A stretch of 42,996 nt of DNA from Dissophora ornata. Lineage: Eukaryota; Mortierellomycota; Mortierellomycetes; Mortierellales; Mortierellaceae. Shown here piece by piece: positions 20,082 to 31,159 of this stretch (position 1 is its first letter; each line of letters starts with the position of its first letter). The stretch covers positions 1 through 42,996 of the forward strand of contig MU616780.1 in assembly GCA_025201705.1 (NCBI GenBank), in the 5' to 3' direction. Both the position numbers and the translations under genes were made by a program. The notes under the pieces were generated by a model. It was not told the DNA's origin. It saw only the letters and a list, made by a program, of their open reading frames with translations, and made no database searches.

Positions 20082-23000
20082 TTATGCAAGCGGCGGCGAA
20101 CCCATGCCAGATCCATCTTCCTCACTGGCAACAAAAATCACCTTGGCCTTCTCCTGCTCCTCAGGCAGCGCTCCTTTTCCGCCAGGCTGACGCCGTGAAG
20201 ACTCGCCTCGGTTCGAGTTGGTTGACCACACGACATTTCGCCGGCTTCCCTTCTTCCTGTTCCTGCCTCCACTAGAACTCTCTTCAGCACCAGTTCCCGA
20301 TCCCGCAGTAACATCTCCACTACGAGCCAACGATTCATGATCAGACTTACTGGCTGTTGACAGTAGCTTGGGTGCGACACTGGCAATGTCTGCCAAGCTG
20401 AACTCTACAGCGGCACGGGGCGCACGACCTCCGTTCCCTGACGGCCCATTGCTGCCACGGCTGTTTTTCTGTCTATTGCCACCGTTACCACCCGAGGACT
20501 TTTTGCTTCTCGGAGAAGAGGCAGCAGAAGAACCGCCAGAAGAGCTCGATTTCTCCTGTTTCCCGCTTCGGGATGGTCCATGTCGTGAAGAGTCGCCGGC
20601 GCCGTCCTTCTCGCCCTTGCACTGCTTCGACCGATTCTTGGACTGACTCCGATTAGAGTGGTCATTGCTCCTTCCACTTCCAGGATGACTAGACGGACCG
20701 TCTTTGCTAGACGAGGACTTGCTCGAGCCTCCATGCAGACTAGCATGTCCACGGCCAGATGCTAATCCAGATTCACGGTTGCCAGAATGGTGTTTGCTGC
20801 TGCCAGTCGGGTCCTTGCTCATAGAAGATCTCGTTCCAATATTGAGCGTCTCCATAACAGAGACCTCTGTTGGTGAGTCATCCTCATCGTCATCGCCGTA
20901 GTCTTCGTCATAATAATTGCTGATCGATCTATAGCCATTGGTATACCGCCGTCCGGGAGCATAGCTGTGGTGACTGAAAGCACCATTGCTACCCTTTCGA
21001 ATGTTGCTGCTACTATGGTAATAGCTCGGAGGAAAGACGAATTGGGCGCAGCATTCATTTAGAGAAACCTTTTGATAGAGAGTCTCCAATGCTCGCTTAA
21101 ATTCCTCCTTCAGGCCTTTGCTGCTGGTCATGTCTGAAGAGTTTCCCAAGTTGCGACTAGTATCAAATGGCTCTTCCACGCAGAACAGTTTGTACTGCTT
21201 TCCTGGCAAGTGCCACCCTTTCGACTCCTTGGTCAAATAACAGCCTTCCCGCACAGAGATGACGTGATTGTCGTAGTCAAACTCGATTGCAAACCTATAG
21301 TGTGATCTGCGTTAGGCGTGTCTGTAATAGCTAGCATACGCCTTGAGAGGGAAAGAGAAAGAGAGAGAGAGAGGGCAGACAATCTCCTACCTTCTGAAAA
21401 ATGCGTAAAGAAGTCCTCCAAGCGTCTCCTTGTTGGGTAAGCCGAACCCCTCCAACTGCTCAAGATCCTGACAAAACGATGTGTTATCGCCGTTGATTAC
21501 TTGGTTGTCCTCGGAAAGAGCGTGCGGGATTTTATGGAGCTTCGGCAAGATAGGCGGCGACCGCATCTGCAAAAAGTTGATGACAATGCAGATCCAGGTA
21601 TATGTTGATATTGTTCCACCATTGGCTGTTTGAATATTCCCCGCAGGTAAAAAATTACGAGTTGTTTGGTATTAGAGGCCACAATGTCTGTTCATGTGGA
21701 GCTTATAGATGAACAGTCAAAGGGTCATTCATCCCGCCGTGTGCCCATACCTGCGTCGTTCAGGACTCGTCTCCGTGCCCAGTGCTTGATAATCATGGCA
21801 AATGGTCGTACTCGTGGATCAATCGCAACATATGTCTTGATCATCCTTGTGTTTTGCAGTCCAAGTGATGTATTGATGTTCATATCGCACGAGAGATGCC
21901 TATTGGAGAGAGAAAAAAATCATTAGAAGCCCTATATCACTAGAGGACGTGCTTCATGCTGACAATGCTACTCAAAACGATGTCTTTACAGTTCAGGATC
22001 CCAGAGCTTCACGATAGGAACTTTTGCTCTCGGTACGCAAAACACTTTTTGCATGCCGTGTTTTCGAAACGCATTCGCCAACATCTGAACGTTCTTCAAC
22101 CCAGGCCATGTCGTCATGATGCAAATATCGACGTCGCTAGAACTTGTCCCCAAGTCATTGACGGTAGATCTGACGATTGAAAAAATAAATAAAGGCCATC
22201 AATACCTTTGCGTTAGTGCACTGGCTCCAGTCATGCTCACATAGCCCTCCCTTTTCGACACTACAGTGGCTGTAACGAAGGGATTCCTACCCAAAGGGAT
22301 GTACACGGATGTCTTGTCCAGGCCACTCTATATGCAGAATGTTTTCAATCTTCTTGATTAGCCTCGTCCTGCGACTATGGCTCTCTTCAGTAGGCAAAAG
22401 ACTCTGATTTGGTTCAAGAAAATGCGATAGTTGTGTTAGGTCATACCGACGAATATTCGATCAGAGATTGATGTGGATAATGATGCCGTCATACCTCGAA
22501 CAGATCCACCATGTCCATCGACAACTTTGCCTCGCTCTCGGGTGGAAGGACAATAGGGAAGCGTTCATGCATCCGAAGGCCTTCAGATTTGCGAGCCGTA
22601 GGGCTTCGAGCAGCAGCTTTGGGCGTTGGTAGTTTTGGCGCTGCGATCGGCGACACCCCAGGTAAGAGGCTTGACCAGGCCGATAATTTAGGAGTCGAGG
22701 ATGGCACGATAGGCTGTGGCACTGAGACCACTCCCAACGCTGAGGTTGATGTTGCTGACTCTTCCTGCGTGGAAGTTGCCACTGACTCGGAGTCCAGGTT
22801 GAGGGTATCCATTGGGTCGTTATGTGCCTCACCCTTACGAATGCCAGCTGGTCTTGAAACTTGCGTGGACAGCGTTGACGTCGACTCGACTCCCACATCA
22901 GGCTTAAATGCGTCACCATCCATTTCCTCAAGCTCCCCATCTCCCTGCTCGTTTCTGGATATGATTTTGACTGGAGACAGAGGCGGTGTTACGATTTGAG

Positions 23001-23469
23001 AAGGAGACATTGGTGCAAGGCCATTTGCCACTTCGGTTTGGATCGTCATGTTGTGCTGTATCATGGTCAGATTGGAATCAACGGCAGCAGCAACATCATC
23101 GTTTGAGAATCGTGGCATAGGTCGTTCGGTCTCAGTTGTCTCTGTGAAGAAATAATCGACACCGCTTTCTGATTGCGAATCCTCGAGACTCGTAGGCGAG
23201 TCTGGTCTATGTTCCAGTGGATGCGAATCGGATCTGTGTGCTTGGTGCAGCTGCAGTCGCGCCTGTTGCTGTTCCAGATCCTGGCCTTTTGCTGTCTGGA
23301 GTGTTGAAGCTTCTTGTCCCGCAGGCTCTGCTTTTTGGTGGCTGTTGGGTGAGAGAGAGTTTTGCCAGTGGATTGCGCTCTCTCGACTATTGCAGTCAAT
23401 GTATTGCTCAGTGGTGGAGGTGCTGTTGGAGTCTATGCTGGGCAGGGTGGTAGCGTGGACAATCGGCAT
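20082..23469 (-). CDS. Non-canonical poly(A)/poly(U) RNA polymerase (Cid1/TUT family), six exons
   Basis: Minus-strand exons are 23469-22495, 22403-22291, 22169-21990, 21899-21751, 21625-21391 and 21294-20082, all phase-consistent, giving about 954 aa. The N-terminal 325 residues are low complexity (Ser/Thr/Gln). The nucleotidyltransferase core follows: HPFGS at about 360-364, SDVDICI with catalytic Asp near 375 and 377, and CDMNIN with the third Asp near 428. Then come IIKHWARRR, TYTWICIVINFLQ, the PAP-associated domain NKETLGGLLYAFFRRF, and CVEEPFDTSRNLGN. These proteins add A or U tails to RNAs in decay and small-RNA pathways. The C-terminal 300 residues are Ser/Gly/Lys/Arg-rich, perhaps RNA-binding. 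A (CT)n tract lies in the last intron. The ATG at 23469 is the only good start seen. Confidence 0.92.
21345..21375. repeat. (GA)n tract in polymerase intron 5
   Basis: A GA-rich dinucleotide run (CT on the coding strand) inside the intron 21295-21390, between the donor and the branch region. Confidence 0.75.
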
Positions 23470-23995
23470 TGTGTGCTGTGAATCGACTCGCTTGGAGAGG
23501 AGTGCGTCTGTCTGTCCTCGATGTAGGGTCGTCGTAGGGTATGTCGAGGCAGGTGAGAGTAGGAGAGTTTAAGCGAGCCAAGTCTGGTTGTGGAAAGGGA
23601 GATATCTAGAGGTTTGAAGATAGAGAAAGGACGTGTGGGTAATGATCGTTCAGTTGGCGGCAACGGGTAGGAACGATGGAAATAAAATAAGGTGCGGAGA
23701 GATGTTTGGTGGCAAGGGATAGGCGGTTGGGGCGAAGTCTCTTTGGACGCACAAGGGGGAAATAGAATATGTCTCGGTCTGAGAGAGGGAGGGAGAGCAG
23801 AGAGTAGGGAATGATGGCGAGAGGGAATGATGGGGAGAGGGAGGGATGCGGACGATGATGCTCTGTTGGTGAGGAATGGATGGAAGAGCATGTTTATATA
23901 TGAATGGATGGTTTTGGCGCCGTTGCTCTCGTGTGGGATAGCAGCGATCAGAGGGAGCCTCTGGCACAATCAATATCGTATTAAGCATGAATGCA

Positions 23996-24042
23996 AACAC
24001 ACACAGACACAGACAGACACACACACACACACACAAACAACA
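23996..24042. repeat. (CA)n microsatellite
   Basis: CA/GACA dinucleotide tract, followed about 150 nt later by a GT tract that is its reverse complement. Confidence 0.85.
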
Positions 24043-24193
24043 CATGCAGTGCATTTACACTGCTGCGTAAAGAAATGCGGGCGCAACAACGAAGCGAATA
24101 GCCTCCAAGCCAACAAAATGCGGATATTGAGGGAGCACGCTCATCTCGTGGAGACACAAGCTCTGGGCAAGGCGTTGCTCCCACAACGAGAAC

Positions 24194-24232
24194 GTGCGTG
24201 TGTGTATGTGTGTGTGTGTGTGTGCGCATGTG
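24194..24232. repeat. (GT)n microsatellite
   Basis: GT dinucleotide tract with GTAT and GCGC interruptions, complementary to the CA tract at 23996-24042. Confidence 0.85.
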
Positions 24233-24369
24233 AACGATGTGTTGTGCAATGTGTGTTCATCGATAACACTGCAAAGTCAAACTCACCTCTTTGACAAATG
24301 GGGGCGAATGGATGGCGATGAAGGAGAACACATGGACCCCAAGCCAGAAAAGACGCCGCCACTCGAGGG

Positions 24370-24409
24370 ACTGGACTGGACTGGACTAGACTGGACTAGA
24401 CTGGACTGG
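24370..24409. repeat. (TGGAC)n pentanucleotide repeat
   Basis: About eight copies of the pentamer CTGGA, two of them changed to CTAGA. Confidence 0.85.
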
Positions 24410-25208
24410 GGTCTGAGAGACTTTTTTTTTCATTTTCTTTTTTTGTTTATTGCAATGAACCCAATAACCGTCCCAGGCGTTGTTGAGCCCCCTGCTCCCA
24501 TTCGGACATCACGCCCGTGGGCTGCTTTGCCCACCCCTCTCTGTCTGTTTGCCAATATCTCTGCAATCCATTCGCGGATCAAATTCACTTATCCATCACA
24601 CATCTCACGGCTTGTTGACACCATCTCTCAGGCCCTGTCCTCCATTCCTCTGCTCCTACACCTAGCCCCAAACCATCAGGAAATAAACACCCGGTTTTCT
24701 GCGTCTCTCCACATGCCTCGCTGAGCATCGCCTTCTTGGCTTGTTCCTGTAAATAGCCAAGCAGCTGAAGATGACAAAGATGACAAAGCAAGCATGCCAG
24801 CCATCTTCCTCTTCTTCTCATCGATAGGTCTCAATCCCATAAACAAGAGCGTTGTTGTTTTGTCTCCACACGTTCTGCTTTTTCTCTTGTTTATACTTGG
24901 TCGTTTTCGTTGGCATCATTCGAGTGAAAATATACTTGGCCACGGCGACGGAGGAAGGCTAGTGCTCACCTGCGTCACTTTGAAACTATTACCGTATTCC
25001 TCATTCCAGAGCTGAACACAAGCGAGATATCAACAGATGGCGATTGATGTTGCAACAGGTCCAACGTGAACACGGTCCTGTCAGAGTAAACACAGAGCAC
25101 AAACATTATGAAAGAGAGAAATCCTCCTCATGCATGCTGGCGAGGATAACAGCTTGATAAAAACAAAAGACTGGAATGATGTATTTAGAAGCTTGACTAT
25201 GTTACTCT

Positions 25209-25704
25209 TTACTTCTTTCCGCTCTTCTTGATACCACCGCCGACTAGACAAAATAACAACAAAAGAATGGAACAAGAACAAAGAGCAGGCAGTTTAGACA
25301 GTTGCTCTTTTGATGACAGTACAATGAACATGTATATCCTTCTGCTGTTGAGAAAGCCAAACGGAAACAATACGTACTGAGAGGTCCCTTGCCGGAAGCC
25401 TTCTGCTGCATCTCCTTCAACTTGGCCTGCTCCTCCTTCAGCTTGTTTTTGAAAGCAACATCCTCCTATCAACGTTTTGCAACACAATACACAAGCAGAT
25501 AGTAAAAGAGTGTGTCAGTAGTTGTGTTGCCAAGACAGGACCTCTAGTCCTAGATCATTATACATGACCCTCAACATGAGAGCATTCAAAAAAAAGGCGT
25601 CAACTCGCCACAAACACAATCCAAATACATACCTCGTCCAACTCGACGGCCTTCTTCTTTGGTGCCTTTAAAGGCTTTGCTTTTCCTCCTGCGCGTCCAG
25701 ACAT
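25209..25704 (-). CDS. TMA7: TMA7, translation machinery-associated protein 7
   Basis: Minus-strand exons 25704-25633, 25465-25378 and 25243-25209 join in phases 0 and 1 and give 64 aa, the family's usual length. The protein begins MSGRAGGKAKPLKAPKKK, continues with an acidic turn, then the charged helix EEQAKLKEMQQKA, and ends GGGIKKSGKK. These are the hallmarks of Tma7 (CCDC72 in animals), a small, highly charged protein that co-purifies with ribosomes and is needed for normal translation. Two introns (134 and 167 nt) in so short a gene are notable but typical for this fungus. A pyrimidine-rich leader precedes the ATG on the coding strand. Confidence 0.95.
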
Positions 25705-26282
25705 GGTTGATGTGTATTGAAAGGTGTGAAGAGAGAGAGAGAGATTGGAACGATTCCCTCAGCCTCCTTATTTTTTTTTCTGCGGCAGTTGCACGTGACA
25801 TTGGCTGGTAAAATATTCGCCTCCGACCCACGACCACGACTGCAGCTCATTCCTTTGCTCAGCACCATCTCCGCCCCATTAGATGAATTACGCAATGTAA
25901 AGGGCCTGTTCGAGTTTGATTACTCGCATAAATGCCTAACGAACAGGCTCAGAGTGAGTCGGATAATAAACGATTCCGTATCGGTGCATACATTTGTGTT
26001 TTCTGGTGTTGGCATGTGTAGTGCAGTAGTGCAGTCAATGGCTATCCGCAGAATGACTGGATGCTTGGTCTCCTCCTGCACATGACCGCAGGCGTGTCCT
26101 CTTTTGAGATGCTGTGTGCAAGCCAGATGCGTTTGTTTGTGTGTGCCTGCGTCGTAGTGCCCCTTCAATTTCTTGCCCTGAATCCAAGAATTGTCTGTTG
26201 GATCAGCTCTGCAGCAAGACGGTGACCCCTCAATGTCCACGACCTGCCCATGTACAGTACTGTCCCTAGGACAGGAACAAGG
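25705..26282. other. TMA7 promoter side, no further gene
   Basis: Upstream region of TMA7 (-). A GA run at about 25729-25743 forms part of the TMA7 leader. A minus-strand frame at 25920-26240 has no recognisable content. Confidence 0.4.
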
Positions 26283-26626
26283 CTAAGAAGAGGTCTTCTC
26301 CACATCACGGACCTTGAGGTGCTTAGACGCCTGAATGAACCTCAAGCGTAGGGTGCCTGCAACCATCATATCCAAGGCGACTCCCTGCAAAAGCGCGTTA
26401 CGGGCGCAGTCCTTGTGGGCCTATGACGTGACAAGGTGATAAATTTACTCTTCCTTTCTTTACCCTTTCCTTCTCTTCCACCACTGTCCTTCTTCTTTCC
26501 TTCACCCCCTCCTCCCCGGCCATTTCTTCCTCCTCCCTCTCAGCTCCACTACGCCCATACGCTCTGCTGTATGGCTTTAACGCAACTACTCGAAAACAAC
26601 CCTAATAGAACACCACACGCCACCAT
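26283..26626 (-). CDS. Candidate small two-exon gene antisense to the GPC1 start
   Basis: On the minus strand, exon 26626-26561 (22 codons, beginning MVACGVLLGLFSS) joins in phase 0, by a GTATGG...CATAG intron of 140 nt, to exon 26420-26283 (45 codons plus TAG). The 67-residue product has a hydrophobic start, a Cys-containing middle (HKDCARNALLQGVALDMM) and a charged tail. Its ATG lies in the same CCATGG palindrome that forms the GPC1 start at 26625, so the genes would be divergent and overlap by two bases, each running over the other's upstream region. I do not recognise the family. It could be a chance open frame, but the splice signals, phase and protein-like composition agree. Confidence 0.33.
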
Positions 26627-28347
26627 GGTTGACTCGGACGACCTAGCTCTCGAGCGATCCGTCTCGGCGCTAGAGCCGGGCGAGGCTACCTACGAGGATG
26701 CATACTCGACCGACCCCGCTATCCTGTCTGAGCCAGCAAGCCCCACATTGAGCCCCAGACTTGTTCCCAATATCCTCACGCAGCTCTCGTTCAGCCTTGA
26801 CGCCTTTATCTCCCAGAACCTTGACGAGGAGCTGACAGAGCTGCCTCTCCTCGCGACTCAGGTCTACAACAACCTCCGCTCAGATCTATCAAAGACAAAG
26901 CACCAGCTGAAGCACCATGTCGGCACGACAAAGCGGCAGATTCGCCACCAGGTCGACCACACCGCCAACAACCTCAAATCACAGGTGGATACGTCGATTA
27001 TGATCTGGAAAAAGAACATGAAAAAGGCGAGCGTCGTGCGGTTCATGGACAAGGTCGCATTCACGCTCGGCATGTTTGAGTGCTGCTGCACACCCTGGCT
27101 AGTCTCGCAGCACCCAGAGTGGATCCCGTTCGTGCACACATCCCAGGTCGTGCTCCTGGTTGCTGTTCGATACTTTTTGTACAAGAAGAAGAGCTGGCAC
27201 TTTTTCCTGCTCGACATGTGCTATTTTGTAAGTCGTCTTGTGCATTTGGTGTGATACAATCAAAGCAAATGATGAGCCCCTCTCTGGGGGATATGAACTG
27301 CGAGCACGGTTCAGGGAACGAACATGCATGTTAATCATATGAACTGCTCCCACGATCTCGCCACTGGTTTTCACAGGTCAACGTCGTCGTGATCCTTTAT
27401 CTCTATGTCTTTCCTCAGTCACAGGCTCTCCTTGGTGCTGTATGGCTTTTGTCGCTTGGACCCCTGGCCTTTGCTATTGTTACTTGGCGCAACAGTCTTG
27501 TCCTGCACAGGTATGTAAAAAGCCTTGTCCTTCATTCGTCTGTCTGCCTGTCTATGCATTGAAAACTAACACGGCCATAACGCTTTCGTTTCTAGCCTGG
27601 ATAAGGTCACCAGCGTATACATCCACATGAGTCCACCCATTGCCCTGTACGTTGTCCGATGGCTTTATCCTGACCCTGACCATACCCGTTACCCAGCGCT
27701 GAAGGGAATGGACGTACTGCCTACAGTTTCGTCGCTCATGGCCGCCATTGCACTGTACCTCACCTGGCAGGTCGCCTACTACGTTTTCGTGGTCGTGAGA
27801 CAGAGAGAAAAGATCGAGGCAGGAAAGCGCGTGACGTCTTACACGTGGCTGCTGAACGATCCCAAGGGGGGAATGATCTCCAAAGCAGCTCATACCTTTG
27901 GGGCAAAGTACAGCATAATCACCTTCATGGCCATGCAGCTGGTTTACACTGTAAGTAAAAGAGGATAAGCTGCCCTCCTCTGGTAATCTCCTGACTTTGA
28001 AGCATGGTACATGTATCTAACGTCTTGTGACATGTTTTGCACCCTTGCTTTCATAGTTTGTGACATGTCTGTTTGCATTGCTCTTATACCGCAACTTCAA
28101 GTTGAACACGTTGTTCCTGGTGGGCTTGTTTAATGTCAGCGTGTGGAATGGTGCTTGCTACTACATGGAAGTGTTTAGCAAACAGTACGAAAAGCAGCTG
28201 AGCATGCTTGCCGCGGAGGTCACTTCTGCTGTGGCGGCTAACCAGCTGGCGCAGGCGAATAACGGCGAGCATCCTCGCCAGGAAGAAGCAGAGGAGGCAA
28301 GCCTGGCAAACGAGCAAAAGAGCGAGGCAGACAAGAAGAACGACTAG
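26625..28347 (+). CDS. GPC1: GPC1, glycerophosphocholine acyltransferase
   Basis: Exons 26625-27227, 27377-27510, 27596-27950 and 28057-28347 are phase-consistent (0, 2, 0) and give 460 aa. Gpc1 is an integral ER membrane enzyme that acylates glycerophosphocholine with acyl-CoA to make lysophosphatidylcholine (phosphatidylcholine remodelling). Family features seen: KASVVRFMDKVAFTLGM, then FLYKKKSWHFFLLDMCYF running into the second exon, GPLAFAI.TWRNSLVLHSLDKVTS.YIH.SPP and VRWLYPD, then several further hydrophobic segments and a charged tail. The N-terminal 130 residues are acidic, then helical and charged. ATG 26625 is chosen for its CACCATGG context; in-frame ATGs at 26571 and 26436 would add up to 63 residues. 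AATAAA lies near 28405. Confidence 0.92.
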
Positions 28348-28519
28348 CCAGCACATGTATAAAACGTGAAATCATCATATAAATCCAGGGAGCCCAGAAA
28401 CCAGAATAAATCCTCGAAACCCCTTGAGGTTAATTTCCTTCTTTATTCCGTTTGCCACCCAGCCAAGACAAGACAATTCTTCATCATCAACTACATCCAC
28501 CACCATCCGCAACATCACC

Positions 28520-30128
28520 ATGGACCAATTCAAGGCATTTTCGCAACAGCTGAACCCTCTTGCAAGCAAACTCAACAAGCAGTTTAGCCAGGTCAAGCAG
28601 GTAAGCTGTTCTCTGCCTGGCCACCATCTCTAGTTTGCTTATCACACGCATCCGCGTGTCAAGGGCGCTTATCGGGCTGTCCAGACGCGTGCAACATATC
28701 CCTTCTCCTCGACAATCCTCGCAACTCCTGGTAGCTCTCAGCAGTACGGTTCGAGCCAAAATAGAAGCGACTAACAGCAACACGAGGAGCAATTGAACAG
28801 TGTCAACACCGTGGAGATACAGAGAGTTTCGCTCTCCCTCCCTGACGTCCCCGAGGCGAGTCTGACCGTGGCGAGTCGGGATGGAAAGAACAACCCATCT
28901 TTATTTATTGTTTTTTGGAATGCAACTGCATGTTCTCTGTATTTGCATGAGAATGACAATCGGCCTCATCTCTTACGGCAGAACGCATACACGCCCGCAC
29001 GCAGGCCTCGAAGAGTCCATTCAAGCTAGAGCTCCCATTCACCGAGCATCACATTTTTTTTTTTTTTTTGATACTGTGCATATTATGTAGTTTGCCCAAG
29101 AAAAGATGGGAACTGCCGAGGACCTCACTGAGCTCCCTCAGGAGTACAAGGACTTGGAAAAGGTAGGGAGACACGACCTGTGAACGAATAAAGGAATAAC
29201 ATATGGTGTCTACAACATCATATGCTAACCTATCTTCCTGATATGTGTTCCTTGCGTGCCCTCTTGAACAGCGCGTCGATGCCCTCCGCAACATGCACAA
29301 CAACCTCCTGCGTGTCACTCGCACATACCAAAACTCCTCTTACGACTACCCAGCTCAGCTGCAGGAGACCCTTGGAGAGTTTGGTCGCACTGTCACTGAC
29401 AGGATCCAACAGGTCGCTCTTTCGCCCGCAGAGAAGGCTGCCTCCGAGGCTGCGGCTTTGGAGGAGCGCAAGGAGGCCGCTCCACCAAAGACCCTCGCCC
29501 ATGCGCTCTCTCGCGCCAGTTTCGAAGGATCAGAGCAGCTAGGATTGGAGGAACCCATGGGCTCGGCACTGTTCAAGTTTGCGACTGTCCAGGAAAAGAT
29601 TGGCGACTTCCGTCTTAAGATGGATCAAGAGATCTCCACCAAGTTTGTGCAGCCATTCGGAACAACTCTGAACACTCAGATCGGATTCGCGATGAAGGCG
29701 AGACGCAACGTCCAGAATGCACGCTTGTCGCTGGACACTGCAAAGGCTCAGTATAAGACTGCTAGACCCGAGAGGTCAGAGGCCACCAGAGTCGAAGTTG
29801 AGCAGGCCGAGGATCTCTTTGTTGCTGCTGTCGAGGAGGCGACCACTCTGATGAAGACTGTCCTCGAGAACGTAAGTCAAGAACTGCTCTCACATTTAGT
29901 TCTTCCACAATGTTGTGTGCTGAGTGGTTTCTAACAAAATGTTTTGCAACACACGTTGCGCATATTGCATACTCGTAGCCTGAGCCTCTTCGCAACTTGG
30001 CTGATCTAGTCAATGCCCAGCTTACATTTTACAAGGAGGCACAGGAGATTTTGGCTGATGTTGCACCAGAGATCGATGAGCTCTCTGTCACCCAGGAGGC
30101 TCTCTACCGCAACAGCCGCAGCGAATAG
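28520..30128 (+). CDS. GVP36: BAR-domain protein, Gvp36-like
   Basis: Exons 28520-28600, 29091-29162, 29272-29871 and 29979-30128 all join in phase 0 and give 300 aa. The protein begins MDQFKAFSQQLNPLASKLNKQ and is helical throughout (LEKRVDALRNMHNNLLRVTR, FKFATVQEKIG, then KARRNVQNARLSLDTAK, VEQAEDLFVAAVEEA). This matches fungal BAR proteins of the Gvp36/YIL041W type, which bind curved membranes of Golgi and vacuole vesicles and help trafficking. The first intron is long (490 nt) for this genome and includes a T15 run near the acceptor side. The start is the first ATG after a CT- and CCACC-rich leader (ATCACCATGG context). AATAAA is at about 30258. Confidence 0.88.
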
Positions 30129-31159
30129 ACGACGTGGCGATATTGTAATACAGCTAGATAAAGACTGAAGTGAGGATATCATTATCAAGTACAAATTGGA
30201 GAAGATGAACGAACGGAAGGCGGAGCAACGACGCTATGCAACTACAGATCAATACCAATAAATTCACCGACATTCTGACAAGCTGGATGTCTCTAGTCAT
30301 TATATATGTGTGTGCGTCGTCCTCGGCTGTCCTTAGGACCTCCTCTCTCTTTCGGTGTCTGTTCGCGCTCATTACGTAACTCTAGACCGTGAATCTTCCT
30401 CAAGTCCACTCCCTTCTGCTCGACCAAATCTGCCAGCTCCACAATATGATTCAGCCGGACCTTCTGCATTCAATCCCCTGTCGGTCTTATTTAATGTTTT
30501 CCAATGTTTTAAGCACTATCAACGCGAGCCTTGCTCAGTTCTCTGTGTTTGTTGGCTTGAGTGGCCTGCAGCCTACTTCCCACGTCCTTATCATATTCTT
30601 GGAATTCCAGGTGACAAAGTATGGACAAACTACAAGTCGCAACCGGGCCGCTAAACAGTCCTTTTTTGTTGGGGCTGCATTACGCCCATGCCTTTGACTT
30701 TGCATACAGCCCACGATCAATATCAATTAATTGGCAGTAGTATCCAACAGCAGAAGACAGGCGCGACGCCAACAGGATGCAGCGTTGGTCAACTTGCACG
30801 GCAAATCCTATTTTTGGTCCTGAAAGCAGCAGCCTAAACACTTTTTAACTACCTTGATTTTCTGCAATAGTCCAAGCAGCAAAAGTTGAACAGAGTTAAA
30901 AGGTCTTTGTCCGCTTCACACTCTTCTTCTCCACCCACTGGCGAGCGCGCATAAACCGGCACTGTGGACGTCGAGGCGTCAGTACTAGCTAAATCCGGTT
31001 AGACTTATACGCGTCTCGAAGGCAAGACGCGACTTGGGAGGAAAGAAAATAAACTAAAACAGTGAAAGAGAAGAGTACTGTGAAGAGGGTATGTGGACTA
31101 GACAGAAACATCGACTCTGCGTACTTTCTATCGCTAAAGTTATAACAGAGTTTTATGCT
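30129..31159. other. Intergenic region between convergent genes
   Basis: About 1 kb between the BAR-protein gene (+) and the LETM1 gene (-). Open frames near 30355-30705 (+) show no motif I recognise. No repeat or RNA gene is seen. Confidence 0.4.

Larger units (their letters stand above)
23470..25208. other. Long intergenic region between polymerase and TMA7 genes
   Basis: About 1.7 kb. The first part (23470-23900) is purine-rich on the plus strand, that is pyrimidine-rich upstream of the minus-strand polymerase gene as expected for its leader. It then carries a CA tract, a GT tract and a pentamer repeat. Open frames at about 24456-24724 (+) and 24794-25015 (+) show no recognisable motif and are not called genes. 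Confidence 0.5.

Noticed and set aside
24194..24724. 176-codon plus-strand frame across the GT tract
   Set aside because: It is opened by dinucleotide and pentamer repeats, and its remaining part has no recognisable motif.
28747..28756. GGTTCGAG-like B-box resembling a tRNA promoter
   Set aside because: No matching A-box or cloverleaf could be drawn around it, and it lies in the first intron of the BAR-protein gene.
30355..30697. Two overlapping plus-strand frames between the BAR-protein and LETM1 genes
   Set aside because: No domain, signal peptide or splice partner; the overlap in two frames is typical of chance.
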